This document shows positions 1-7,184 of a stretch of DNA of 12,684 nucleotides, piece after piece. Position 1 is the first letter of the stretch; each line of letters starts with the position of its first letter. Under the pieces are notes generated by a model, which made no database searches, was not told where the DNA came from, and saw nothing but the letters and a program-made list of their open reading frames with translations. Source of the stretch: Syntrophaceae bacterium UBA1411 (GTDB lineage Bacteria > Desulfobacterota > Syntrophia > Syntrophales > Smithellaceae); assembly GCA_002304995.1 (NCBI GenBank), contig DBPV01000093.1:1-12684 (forward strand). The letters run 5' to 3'. The translations under genes were made by a program, and so were the position numbers.

Positions 1-93
1 CCCCTCAAAAGCGTCACCGAACGGCTGAATCTGATTGACTTGAGCAAGCACTACGATACCGAACGCTACAACGCCAAACGCTCGTTTCTCTGA
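1..93 (+). CDS. C-terminal end of an unidentified protein (partial)
   Basis: An open frame enters from the left edge in frame 1 and ends at a TGA at 91-93, giving the last 30 residues of a protein. The tail is hydrophilic and ends in ERYNAKRSFL. There is no membrane segment or recognisable motif, so I cannot name a family. It is convergent with the ferritin-like gene, with only 26 bp between the two stop codons and no convincing terminator hairpin there. That this is a real gene end is inferred from the frame being open up to the edge and from the next gene beginning to read towards it; 30 codons without a stop is weak evidence on its own. Confidence 0.5.
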   Translation, partial: PLKSVTERLNLIDLSKHYDTERYNAKRSFL

Positions 94-119
94 GCGGACC
101 GCCGCCGATGGAGAAAGAG

Positions 120-614
120 CTATCTTTTGCCCGGAAAACCGGCGAGCGTCTTGCGCTCTTTTTCCCAGGCGTCTTTCAGCCGGTTTTGATGCTCGAGCGT
201 TTCGATCTTGAATTTTCTGATGAGGCTGCTGGTGACGGCATCCTTGCCGCTGAAAAAATTGTAAAATTCCCGCTCCAGGATGGATTGCTCGAGATCGCGG
301 CTGATCGACAGGGCGTTGATGAGGGTGATTTTGTTTCCCTGGGCCCTGCTTCGCGCCTCTTTGAGGATCTCCAGAACCTTACTGACCGTGTAGGTGCGGG
401 TCAGCTTTTCGTCGAAATGAACCTTCTCTTCCCGGGCCAGATCGTGCAATTGGGCGACCCACGTTGCATGTTCGGCTTCCTGTTGAGAAAGCTGAAGCCA
501 TAAATCCCGGTACTTGGGGAATTTGTCGGCAAACAATTTGTACAGGCCGCCCATTTCCAACTCGAGCTGCTCCAGAAGGTCCAATATTTTATGCTGGTGA
601 TCCTGCAGTAACAA
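120..614 (-). CDS. Ferritin-like / rubrerythrin-type four-helix protein
   Basis: A 164-residue, all-helical, cytoplasmic protein with no signal peptide. It has the pattern of a ferritin-like diiron protein: acidic residues on helix A (E18, E20), an ExxH pair on helix B (E46 and H49), acidic residues on helix C (E109, E114), and E138/E141 with H142 on helix D. Proteins of this fold bind a di-iron centre and act in peroxide reduction or iron handling; the actual reaction is not visible here. The rubredoxin-type Cys4 domain of classical rubrerythrin is absent. The last motif is spaced as ExxEH rather than strict ExxH, so metal binding is probable but not certain. The start is a TTG, chosen because AGGAGG (621-626) lies 6 nt upstream and no ATG fits. 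A near-consensus promoter lies just upstream (653-681). Confidence 0.72.
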   Translation of the reverse strand: MLLQDHQHKILDLLEQLELEMGGLYKLFADKFPKYRDLWLQLSQQEAEHATWVAQLHDLAREEKVHFDEKLTRTYTVSKVLEILKEARSRAQGNKITLINALSISRDLEQSILEREFYNFFSGKDAVTSSLIRKFKIETLEHQNRLKDAWEKERKTLAGFPGKR

Positions 615-652
615 GGCTTTCCTCCTGAGGGGATGTGGAGAAGATGGGCGTC

Positions 653-681
653 ATTATATAGACTGCCGGCGCCCGCGTCAA
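653..681 (-). promoter_or_regulatory. Sigma-70 promoter of the ferritin-like gene
   Basis: On the minus strand, TTGACG (676-681) is followed after 17 nt by a perfect TATAAT (653-658). The predicted start of transcription near 646 leaves a leader of about 30 nt that contains the AGGAGG at 621-626. Confidence 0.75.
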
Positions 682-722
682 AAAAAAATTGCCGGCCGCC
701 GGGGCAGGCGGCTCCTTTTCCA

Positions 723-750
723 TTGACAGACAGAGCCGTTGTTTTATAAA
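723..750 (+). promoter_or_regulatory. Sigma-70 promoter of the TPR gene
   Basis: A perfect TTGACA (723-728) is followed after 16 nt by TATAAA (745-750), about 20 bp before the ATG at 771. It is divergent from the ferritin-like gene's promoter. The two -35 boxes are 41 bp apart, so a regulator bound between them could affect both, but I see no clear operator. Confidence 0.7.
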
Positions 751-770
751 TTTTTTACAAAAGACCATTT

Positions 771-1637
771 ATGAAACAAACGCTGACCTTCATCTTTTGC
801 GCCGCCGTGCTTTGCGCCTCCGCCTGGGGCGCCGACTGGAAGACGACCGCGGATGCGGCGTTGGGCATGCCGCCCGCCGCGCGCGCCCTCCTGGAGCGCA
901 AACCGGACAAATCCGCGCAGGATGTCTATATCCTCACTCTTTTCCATTACCGGGATTTTCAGAAGACGAAACTCAAAAAATTGGAAAGCGACAGCGCAAG
1001 AGCCCTGTCCGGAACGCCGGAGCTGCTGCTTTTGCAGGGCATAACGCTGATGTGGGATCACCGGCATGCGGAGAGCCGCCGTGTGCTGGCCGGCCTCGTT
1101 GCCGCGCATCCGGATTTTTTTCCGGCGGCCGTGACGCTCGCGCATCTGGATTATCTGCGCAGGGATTTCGAACGCTCCTATGCGGGCGCCCGGCGGCTCA
1201 TCGACCGGAAAAAGGAGCTCTCCCGTTTTCATTTTACGGTGGGCCTGCTTGTGGCCTCCGGCGCGAAGGGCGTTCTGGCCCAGAGAAATCTGGTGAGCGC
1301 CATCCCCGCTTATTTTGAAGTGAACGGTTATCTGAAGGAAGCGCAAAAACAATTGCCGGATTCCGCCGAAGTGCTCTATGCGTTAGGCACGTATCACCTC
1401 CTCACGCCTTCCATCGCCGGCGGAGACCTGGATGTGGCCGTCGCTCTTCTGGAGCAGTCGCGGCGGCTTGCGCCGCTCAATCCGGGCGTTTACGTCCGCC
1501 TGGCCCAGGCCTACCGGGCCAGGGGGCTTGCGCTGGTTTCGCGGCAGTACCTCGAACAGGCGCGTGCGATCGATCCGCAAGACGAACTGCTCCTGGACGA
1601 TCTGTCCGGAGAAAAGGTTTTTCTGGACGCGCCGTAA
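771..1637 (+). CDS. Periplasmic TPR-repeat protein
   Basis: A 288-residue protein with a typical Sec signal peptide (MKQ, then a hydrophobic stretch to about residue 18, likely cut near AWG-A at 20-21). The rest is made of helical hairpins. Clear TPR-like units lie around residues 75-120 (small residues spaced as in TPR, HPDFFPAAV) and 195-270 (ALGTYHLLTP, then GGDLDVAVALLEQSRRLAP, then LAQAYRARG and YLEQARAIDPQ). The GGD-containing hairpin resembles the TatT/T-component type of periplasmic TPR protein that accompanies some TRAP transporters, but no TRAP genes are present here, so that is only a family resemblance. The likely role is protein-protein scaffolding in the periplasm. The ATG is fixed by the signal peptide. 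No good Shine-Dalgarno is visible and the leader is very short. The gene is alone, ending before a terminator at 1731. Confidence 0.75.
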   Translation: MKQTLTFIFCAAVLCASAWGADWKTTADAALGMPPAARALLERKPDKSAQDVYILTLFHYRDFQKTKLKKLESDSARALSGTPELLLLQGITLMWDHRHAESRRVLAGLVAAHPDFFPAAVTLAHLDYLRRDFERSYAGARRLIDRKKELSRFHFTVGLLVASGAKGVLAQRNLVSAIPAYFEVNGYLKEAQKQLPDSAEVLYALGTYHLLTPSIAGGDLDVAVALLEQSRRLAPLNPGVYVRLAQAYRARGLALVSRQYLEQARAIDPQDELLLDDLSGEKVFLDAP

Positions 1638-1730
1638 ATCCTGGCTCCGGATGGATGCTCTATCGGCATTCTTCGCGAAATTTGTTTGCCGACTTTCCGC
1701 ATCAATCAGCCGCCGGCCGCGCAGACGCAA

Positions 1731-1771
1731 AACAGGCGATTGCCCTTCCGGACAATCGCCTGTTGTTTGTT
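1731..1771. terminator. Intrinsic terminator between convergent genes
   Basis: A perfect 12-bp stem (AACAGGCGATTG at 1731-1742 with its complement at 1753-1764) encloses a 10-nt loop, followed on the plus strand by GTTTGTT. It sits about 95 bp after the TPR stop and 35 bp beyond the protease stop, so it probably ends transcription from both sides. The T-tract is imperfect on either strand, so efficiency is uncertain. Confidence 0.7.
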
Positions 1772-1798
1772 AAAAACAGCTGTTTCCGAAGACCGCCG

Positions 1799-2968
1799 TT
1801 ACTGACAGGCTTTCGGGTAAGCGCCGCAGGCCGTGTTTACCAGTTGCACGATATTGTTGGAGGTAAAGGGGCTTGCCCCCTGAACCTTGTAAGACTGGTT
1901 CGTGTATCCCCAGCTTGTGACGCCAACGACTACATTCGTATCTGCTTCGCTTCCGACGGAAATGCCGCTGAGATCGGCGACATAGCCCAGATTGACGACT
2001 TCCGGTCCGCCGCTCGATCCGCCGGTTTGCCGCGATCCCCAAACCGTGTTTCCCGCCTGCGCGCCGTCGACATAGCCCTGGGAATCGGTCCGCTGCATTT
2101 TCAGGCCGCTGTCGTGGGAAACCGGGTAGCCCAGTTGCTGAATCAGAGCCTGATTGAGGGAATTGAATCCATAGCCGTTCCAGCCGTATCCCAGCCAGCC
2201 GGTCTTCTTGCCGGGATAGCCCGAGAATGTCGGTTTAACAACCAGCACCGCGACGTCGTTCTGGCAGACCACGCCGTACTGGGCGCAGGTATCCGTTCCG
2301 TTATAATATGAGGTCATGACGTAAGCGGTAACCGTGCTCCACGTGCTGTAGGGTTTGGTGGTTCCGTAAAGCGCGGGAACATACTTCCAGTTGGAATAAA
2401 ACGTGGACTCGCCGAATTCCGCGACGCAGTGCGCGGCGGTCACGATCACGCCGGTCTTGATCAGGGAAGCGCTGCAAACATAAGTGTTTGAACCGATGTT
2501 GAAATAGAGCTTTCCCGCCGCCCGGTAGGGGTAGGTTTTGGAAAAGGCGTTGTTCGTCCCCCAATCCACGCGGCTGGTGGTGTAGGGAATATTTCCGCTG
2601 CCGTATTCCATGGGGGCGGCTTCATTCGATGACGCCCTGGCTGCCACAGGCGCCGCTGAATCTGTTACCGTGCCGCTGGTGATGACACTTCCCCGGAAAC
2701 CGGGCTGAAATCCGGGCGCTCCATTGGAGTGTACTGTGCGCGCCGGGGCAGCGACGCCGCTGGGTCTGATCGTGGTCTGCGGCAGAGGCATGGGAAGAGC
2801 ACGGTCATAATCGATCGTAGCATCTCCCGCCTTACTGTCGTAAGAGTAAACGGTTAATTTACCGATCTGCGAGACTTTTCCGCCGTCGGCCGCATAGGAG
2901 GGCGCTCCTCCTATCAATAACAGCGCCGCGGTCAGAGCCAAACACAATACTCCGGAAATCTTTTTCAT
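1799..2968 (-). CDS. Secreted trypsin/V8-like serine endopeptidase
   Basis: A 389-residue secreted protease of the chymotrypsin/V8 fold (S1 family). It has a signal peptide at residues 1-26 (MKK, a hydrophobic core, SYA-A cleavage) and a pro-region at about 27-120 that includes the ARALPMPLP-type motif. The catalytic domain has H180 in VTAAHC, D238 in NDVAV and S319 in GGSSGGP, so the triad is complete. Cys165 and Cys181 are placed to form the disulfide typical around the catalytic His. C228/C235 and C381/C388 may form two more. The start at 2968 is chosen over an upstream ATG at 3055 because it begins the signal peptide and has AAGGAGA about 8 nt upstream. The gene lies 148 bp downstream of a lipoprotein gene on the same strand whose core copies this protein's pro-region (residues 32-71). 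The peptide specificity is not readable. It probably acts in the periplasm or outside the cell. Confidence 0.88.
   Translation of the reverse strand: MKKISGVLCLALTAALLLIGGAPSYAADGGKVSQIGKLTVYSYDSKAGDATIDYDRALPMPLPQTTIRPSGVAAPARTVHSNGAPGFQPGFRGSVITSGTVTDSAAPVAARASSNEAAPMEYGSGNIPYTTSRVDWGTNNAFSKTYPYRAAGKLYFNIGSNTYVCSASLIKTGVIVTAAHCVAEFGESTFYSNWKYVPALYGTTKPYSTWSTVTAYVMTSYYNGTDTCAQYGVVCQNDVAVLVVKPTFSGYPGKKTGWLGYGWNGYGFNSLNQALIQQLGYPVSHDSGLKMQRTDSQGYVDGAQAGNTVWGSRQTGGSSGGPEVVNLGYVADLSGISVGSEADTNVVVGVTSWGYTNQSYKVQGASPFTSNNIVQLVNTACGAYPKACQ
2756..2875 (-). repeat. Protease pro-region segment shared with the neighbouring lipoprotein (copy 1)
   Basis: Residues 32-71 of the protease align without gaps to residues 33-72 of the lipoprotein at 3117-3449. 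By my count 20 of 40 positions are identical, including TVY and PMPLPQ. The DNA around the PMPLPQ codons is also visibly similar, pointing to duplication of this segment. Confidence 0.8.
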
Positions 2969-3116
2969 GTTCTGTTCTCCTTTGGTGGTTCGAAAAAAGT
3001 GATTGGAAATCATCGATAACACAATAGTCCTCATTAACGACGCGATACTTACCAAATCCTGCGTTCGGATTCAAGAGCAATCAGAGGCAGGAAGACTTTA
3101 CATTTTCCCCTCTTGC

Positions 3117-3449
3117 CTATTTCCTGTCCGGGGACCCCGGCGCTTTCGTTTGGGTCTCATCCGGAGCGCCGTTTCCCGGGGAGCCGGCGACAACTCCCGA
3201 AGCGCCTTTGTCCGGGGGTGGTTTTGCGGAAGTGCCGCCGGGTTTGATGGTGGCTTGCGGCAGGGGCATGGGGCGGGCGTTTTCCTCGTCAATCACCCCT
3301 TCATTGGCCCGGCTGCCGGGCTTATAAACGGTGACGGAGCCTTCCTGCGTAATCTTGTCTTCATCCGCCATGGCGCACCCCGCAAGCAATCCGGAGCCTG
3401 AAAGCGCCGCGGCCAGCACTAAAGCCGTCAGTTGCGAAACCTTTTTCAT
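3117..3449 (-). CDS. Small lipoprotein resembling the protease pro-region
   Basis: A 110-residue protein with a lipoprotein signal: MKK, a hydrophobic stretch, then the lipobox LAGC with the modified Cys at 25. Ala at +2 predicts the outer membrane. Residues 33-72 match the pro-region of the downstream protease at 50 percent identity without gaps. The remainder (73-110) is a Pro/Gly/Lys-rich tail without predicted fold. There is no catalytic domain and the frame stops cleanly with TAG, so it is not simply a frameshifted protease. Possible roles, all inferred, are an inhibitor or foldase of the protease working like a detached propeptide, or a membrane anchor. It could also be a domain-swap remnant of a second protease. 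The start at 3449 has AAAGGA 8-9 nt upstream. It precedes the protease in transcription order, and the 148-bp gap shows no clear terminator, so cotranscription is possible. Confidence 0.75.
   Translation of the reverse strand: MKKVSQLTALVLAAALSGSGLLAGCAMADEDKITQEGSVTVYKPGSRANEGVIDEENARPMPLPQATIKPGGTSAKPPPDKGASGVVAGSPGNGAPDETQTKAPGSPDRK
3234..3353 (-). repeat. Pro-region-like segment in the lipoprotein (copy 2)
   Basis: This is the partner of the segment at 2756-2875. It encodes residues 33-72 of the lipoprotein, with the shared TVY and PMPLPQ elements and the following T-I-[KR]-P. Confidence 0.8.
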
Positions 3450-3504
3450 GGAAGTCGGTCCTTTTTCTCACTGAGGTTCCTCCGCCAAGAGGAAAAACAG
3501 GTTT

Positions 3505-3573
3505 GCAGCCATTTCGCGCCGTCGGGCTGCCTTTCTCATTGGAGGAAATTGTACCACACAGACGCATTGTGTG
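3505..3573 (-). promoter_or_regulatory. Possible promoter, operator and leader hairpin of the lipoprotein gene
   Basis: On the minus strand a good -10 box, TACAAT (3548-3553), lies about 100 bp upstream of the lipoprotein ATG, but the matching -35 is poor. A perfect 6+6 dyad (CACACA at 3555-3560, TGTGTG at 3568-3573) fills most of the spacer and could be an operator or activator site. Between this -10 and the ATG there is a second 6-bp stem (GCAGCC at 3505-3510 with GGCTGC at 3525-3530), which would lie in the leader RNA. The rest of 3450-3652 holds nothing else I can identify. Confidence 0.35.
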
Positions 3574-3652
3574 CATAATAAATTTCCTTATGGCGGGGGC
3601 AGCTTCGGGACGTTTTTCTTCGTGACAGTCGGGGATGTGCTTGCACCAAATC

Positions 3653-6187
3653 TTAGAAATTCTTTTCTCTGCCGGCGAGCAAATCGGCGTCGGAATCGAT
3701 TTCGCGGTCCACCGCGAAAAGCGAAGGCGGCAGCGGCTTGCCTGCGCGCAGGCGCCGGACCAGGCCGCAGGACACGCAAAAGAGCTGGGCCATGACCTCG
3801 TCGATGATTTCTCGGGGAATGCCGTAGTACAGGAAGTTGATGGGCATGCCTCCGCCCAGAAGATAAATGACCTTGTCGCCGGAGGGCCGATCGGCAAAGC
3901 GCAGCCGGACTTCGTACCCCTGCAGGATGCCGGTTTGCAGATCGCGCAGCGGCTGGAAATCGACGCTTGCGGCCCGGCCGCCCACGCGCGCGTCCGGAGC
4001 GTCGCGCAGCGATTGCAGGTAGCGAAGCGCGTCGGCAAATTCCACCGTCTTGGTCGAACCGCTGATGAAAAAGACGGCTTGCCGGCCGGAGAGGAAAATC
4101 TCCTCCAGATGGCTGGGCCGCAGAAGAGACGCGCCGGTGACGCCGATGAACATGTCGGCGTTTCTCAAAACGCCGCTTTCCAGATCGTCGAGGGTGCGGA
4201 CTTCCCGAATGCCGCCCTCAGCGCCGTTTCCGGCGGCGATGTCCACGCCGCAGAGGCTGCCTTCGGCCAGGCGGCGGCTGAGCTCGGCCTTGAGAAAGCC
4301 GCCGATGGCTCCGGCCGAGCCCAAAAGGACGACATTGCGGCGGGAAAAGATCAGGCCCAGACGGTGGAGAATGCTTTCCACGGCGTTGAGAATCGAGACG
4401 GCGCAGGCTTGCGCCTCCGGGCCTCTTTTCAAATCCGAAACGGCGATGCTGACCGCCGGAAACCGGAGCTTTCCGAAAGCCTGAACCACCTCGTTTACGT
4501 AATCGTAGCCGTTTTTCGTGTGCTCTGCGCTTCCGGCAAAAACCGGGGCGAGCCAGTCCGAAAACAGCATGGCGCCATCGTCCGCGGTCAAAGGCAGGCG
4601 GAAGGTTGCGAAAACGTCTCCGATGGTTTTGCCTTCCAGACAGAAGCGGTTCAGAAGCGGCGCGAGGTAACCGCCGTCTTCCACCAGGAGCATCTGCCGG
4701 TTCGCCAGGCGGGCCGACGCGGTTTCCTTTAAAAAAAAGTGTCCCGCCGCCAGGCGCATGGCGCCCAGGAAATCCGGAGCTTCGTCCGCCAGCGCCTGAT
4801 CGACGGCACAATCGTCGTCAAGCGGCGTGAACTGGCGCGACAGCAGGTAGGCGCCGCCCAGCTTCAGGCGCGATTCCATTTTCTGGAGGCCGTAAAAGCG
4901 GAACGTTTCCGGAGGCAGGCTCATCAAAGTTTCCAGATAGGCGTCCGGCACAATGCCCGCGTACTGGACAAAAAAGGTCGCCAGCGTTTCGCAGCCGGCG
5001 TCGGCAAACGCTTTTAACAGGCCGAGCACTTCAGCGGTCGCATGGTGGATGACAAAAAGGCTCACACCGGCCAGCGCCCGCGGCCGGCGCGCGAGCGCCG
5101 CTTCCAGCGCTTTCATCGGCGCCAGGTAATCTGCCAGATCCTGCTTCTCGCGGATTTCGTCGAAGCTCACGTTGAGGCAGGCGCCCCAGCGGGAAACGTC
5201 GCAGTAGATGTGAAACGCTCCGGAAATCATCTCGACGGTCTGCCCCTGCGCCAGCATCTGCAAAACGGCCGGGTCTTCGAGGAGTTGAATCTCTTTGACC
5301 AGCATGCCGAGCGATTCGCTCAGGGCGGCGGCGTCGCTTTTTTCCAGAAAAATCATCTGCCGGTCGTCGGTGGGCCAGGTGAAGCGGATTTGCTGCACGC
5401 GGGGCAGGCCGGTTTGCTTCAGATAAGCGAAAAAGTCCGGCAGCTGCGCCGCCGTTTCCACATGCTCGGCCCGGTGGTTGAGGGCGTCGTGCAGTATGCC
5501 CTGATGAATTTTTTCCGCCGTCGCAAAAATATCGGTGAAAAAAGAGCGCCGCGGCGGCTGATCGACCACGCGGTGGGCAATGTGCCTCAGCTGCAGGCGC
5601 GAATGGGCCGCGTCCTCGATCGTGATGCGCAGAAAGCGGCCCGTCCGGCTGTGCTCCACCAGATAGTAATGGCCGCCCGGATCGGCGGCATCGTGCAGAT
5701 GAAACGGAAACAGCAGCGCCGGGGCCTCGGACGGCTGCAGACCGAAATATGCGGGAAAGAGCGCGCCGCCCCACCGTTCGGTCTGAAGCGCCCGGAAAAT
5801 CATCTGCAGGCGCTCGCCGAAACTCCGGTGATTGAAGGGCAGCCCTTCGGCCGCGTCAAGCCGCACGTAAATAGTCACCCAGTCCAGGCCGGCGGCGGCC
5901 AGCTCCGGCGTCAGGCGGGAATCGACCTTGCGGCGGACCATAATGTCGGCGGCGCCGAAGGCGCACTGTTCGATGACCTCCTCCGCCAAAAGCGAGACGA
6001 ACGGATGCAGGTTGCGGAAAACGCGGATCCGGGAAAGATCGAGGGCGACGTGCCGGTCGCTCTGCCGAAGCGGCGCCGCGCCGAGCGTCGCCAGTTCGCC
6101 GGGCGCGCCGGCAGCGGTTTCCCGCGCTTCCCGGTCGGCCTGATTCCGGATCAGGGTCGTGAGCATGTCGCCAACATCGCGCTTCAT
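3653..6187 (-). CDS. Large protein with a C-terminal SAH-hydrolase-like NAD-binding domain
   Basis: An 844-residue soluble protein with no signal peptide or clear membrane segment. About residues 610-810 look like the Rossmann half of S-adenosylhomocysteine hydrolase. They contain a GSAGAIGG dinucleotide loop near 622, an ADMFIGVTGA strand followed by a helix and FISGSTKTVEF (about 706), as in the AdoHcyase stretch that ends in GNIGHFDNEI, and then YLLGGGMPINF followed by EVMAQLF (about 774-800), as in the conserved NLGCATGHP...AQ segment. The first roughly 600 residues match no family I recognise and do not show the AdoHcyase substrate-binding motifs. Hydrolase activity should therefore not be assumed; an NAD-dependent dehydrogenase or NAD sensor is as likely. 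It is the last gene of a four-gene operon, 18 bp after the MDR dehydrogenase. The ATG at 6187 has only a distant GGAGAG as ribosome-binding site, so poor translation or coupling is possible. C-terminal Cys residues occur in CVSCGL. Confidence 0.7.
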   Translation of the reverse strand: MKRDVGDMLTTLIRNQADREARETAAGAPGELATLGAAPLRQSDRHVALDLSRIRVFRNLHPFVSLLAEEVIEQCAFGAADIMVRRKVDSRLTPELAAAGLDWVTIYVRLDAAEGLPFNHRSFGERLQMIFRALQTERWGGALFPAYFGLQPSEAPALLFPFHLHDAADPGGHYYLVEHSRTGRFLRITIEDAAHSRLQLRHIAHRVVDQPPRRSFFTDIFATAEKIHQGILHDALNHRAEHVETAAQLPDFFAYLKQTGLPRVQQIRFTWPTDDRQMIFLEKSDAAALSESLGMLVKEIQLLEDPAVLQMLAQGQTVEMISGAFHIYCDVSRWGACLNVSFDEIREKQDLADYLAPMKALEAALARRPRALAGVSLFVIHHATAEVLGLLKAFADAGCETLATFFVQYAGIVPDAYLETLMSLPPETFRFYGLQKMESRLKLGGAYLLSRQFTPLDDDCAVDQALADEAPDFLGAMRLAAGHFFLKETASARLANRQMLLVEDGGYLAPLLNRFCLEGKTIGDVFATFRLPLTADDGAMLFSDWLAPVFAGSAEHTKNGYDYVNEVVQAFGKLRFPAVSIAVSDLKRGPEAQACAVSILNAVESILHRLGLIFSRRNVVLLGSAGAIGGFLKAELSRRLAEGSLCGVDIAAGNGAEGGIREVRTLDDLESGVLRNADMFIGVTGASLLRPSHLEEIFLSGRQAVFFISGSTKTVEFADALRYLQSLRDAPDARVGGRAASVDFQPLRDLQTGILQGYEVRLRFADRPSGDKVIYLLGGGMPINFLYYGIPREIIDEVMAQLFCVSCGLVRRLRAGKPLPPSLFAVDREIDSDADLLAGREKNF

Positions 6188-6205
6188 CGTTTTTTCTCTC
6201 TCCGT

Positions 6206-7174
6206 CTAAGGGGTAATGTCCAGGAGCACTTTGAGGGCGTCGCTTTGCGTCGCCCGGACAAAAGCCTCCGACACGCGCGCCAGCGGATAGCGGGCGGTAA
6301 TCAGCCGGTCGAGCGGCATGTCCGGAAACTCGCGCATGATGCCGAGCCCGTCGGCAAAGCGTCCGCAGCGCGACCCCAGCACCGTCTGCTCGTTCACAAC
6401 GATCGGCGCCAGGTTGACGTCGCCGGAAATGGCGACGGTGGACTTGAGGACGATGGTTCCGCGCGGCCGGCACAACGCCATGGCCGAAACGATTCCGGCG
6501 CCCGACCCGGTGGCTTCAACGACGATATCCGCGCCGGGCGCAACATCCTTTTCGTTGAGAGCGGTCCGGATGTTCCGCCACCGGAGGATCTCCAGTTTTT
6601 CCGGATGATGCCCCACGACCGTGACATCCGAAAGCACCGTGGCGAGCACCCAGGCGCAGAGAATGCCCAGGCGCCCGTCGCCGAGAACCACCGCCCGCTC
6701 GTTGCCCGCGGGCCGCATCTGCTCCAAAATTTCGCAGGCCGCCGACAGGGGCTCCACGAGCACCGCGCGTTCGTCGGAAAGATTTTCCGGAAGCGCAAGG
6801 AGGTTCACAACGGGCAGGACGCAGTAGTCGGCCATGCAGCCGTCGAGGTTGAAGATGCCGAGGGTCGAACGGTTGGGGCAGTGACGCCCCAGATCGCGGC
6901 GGCACCAGTCGCACTGTCCGCAGGCGGCGTTGATTTCGCCCACCACTCTCTTCCCGATCCAGGAAGCGTCGTCGCACTGATCCACATGGCCCACAAATTC
7001 GTGCCCCAGCACGCCTTTGAATCCCATGTAGCCTTTCTGAAGTTCCATGTCCGTTTTGCAGATGCCGGCGAGCCTGACGCGAATTTTCGCCCAGCCGGGC
7101 CGGACGGGCGGCACGGGATAATCCCCGATATAGCTGAGTTTGCCGTCGAAAACCGCGGCTGCCATGGTGTCCAT
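6206..7174 (-). CDS. Zinc-dependent medium-chain dehydrogenase (MDR/alcohol dehydrogenase type)
   Basis: A 322-residue cytosolic NAD(P)-dependent oxidoreductase of the zinc-containing MDR superfamily. Catalytic zinc ligands are all present: C39 in AGICKTD, H58-E59 in GHEFVGHV, and E141 in VEPLSAA. The four structural-zinc cysteines are C85, C88, C91 and C99 in the CGQCDWC...HC pattern. The nucleotide-binding loop is VLGDGRLG (G165, G167, G170), and VEATGSG follows on a later strand. At 322 residues it is slightly short for the family (about 340-380) but nothing essential is missing. The substrate, an alcohol, polyol or amino-alcohol, cannot be told. The start at 7174 is supported by AAGGAGG about 5 nt upstream, which overlaps the stop region of the preceding gene. 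Spacing is 10 bp to the upstream HAMP gene and 18 bp to the downstream SAHH-like gene, so it is clearly operonic. Confidence 0.9.
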   Translation of the reverse strand: MDTMAAAVFDGKLSYIGDYPVPPVRPGWAKIRVRLAGICKTDMELQKGYMGFKGVLGHEFVGHVDQCDDASWIGKRVVGEINAACGQCDWCRRDLGRHCPNRSTLGIFNLDGCMADYCVLPVVNLLALPENLSDERAVLVEPLSAACEILEQMRPAGNERAVVLGDGRLGILCAWVLATVLSDVTVVGHHPEKLEILRWRNIRTALNEKDVAPGADIVVEATGSGAGIVSAMALCRPRGTIVLKSTVAISGDVNLAPIVVNEQTVLGSRCGRFADGLGIMREFPDMPLDRLITARYPLARVSEAFVRATQSDALKVLLDITP

Positions 7175-7184
7175 CGTCTCCTCC

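Noticed and set aside
2969..3055. A longer start for the serine protease at 3055
   Set aside because: The added 29 residues come before a perfect signal peptide, and the ATG at 2968 has a good ribosome-binding site.
3635..4732. A 365-codon plus-strand open frame
   Set aside because: It lies antisense to the SAHH-like domain, where all the recognised motifs read on the minus strand; no ribosome-binding site or family match.
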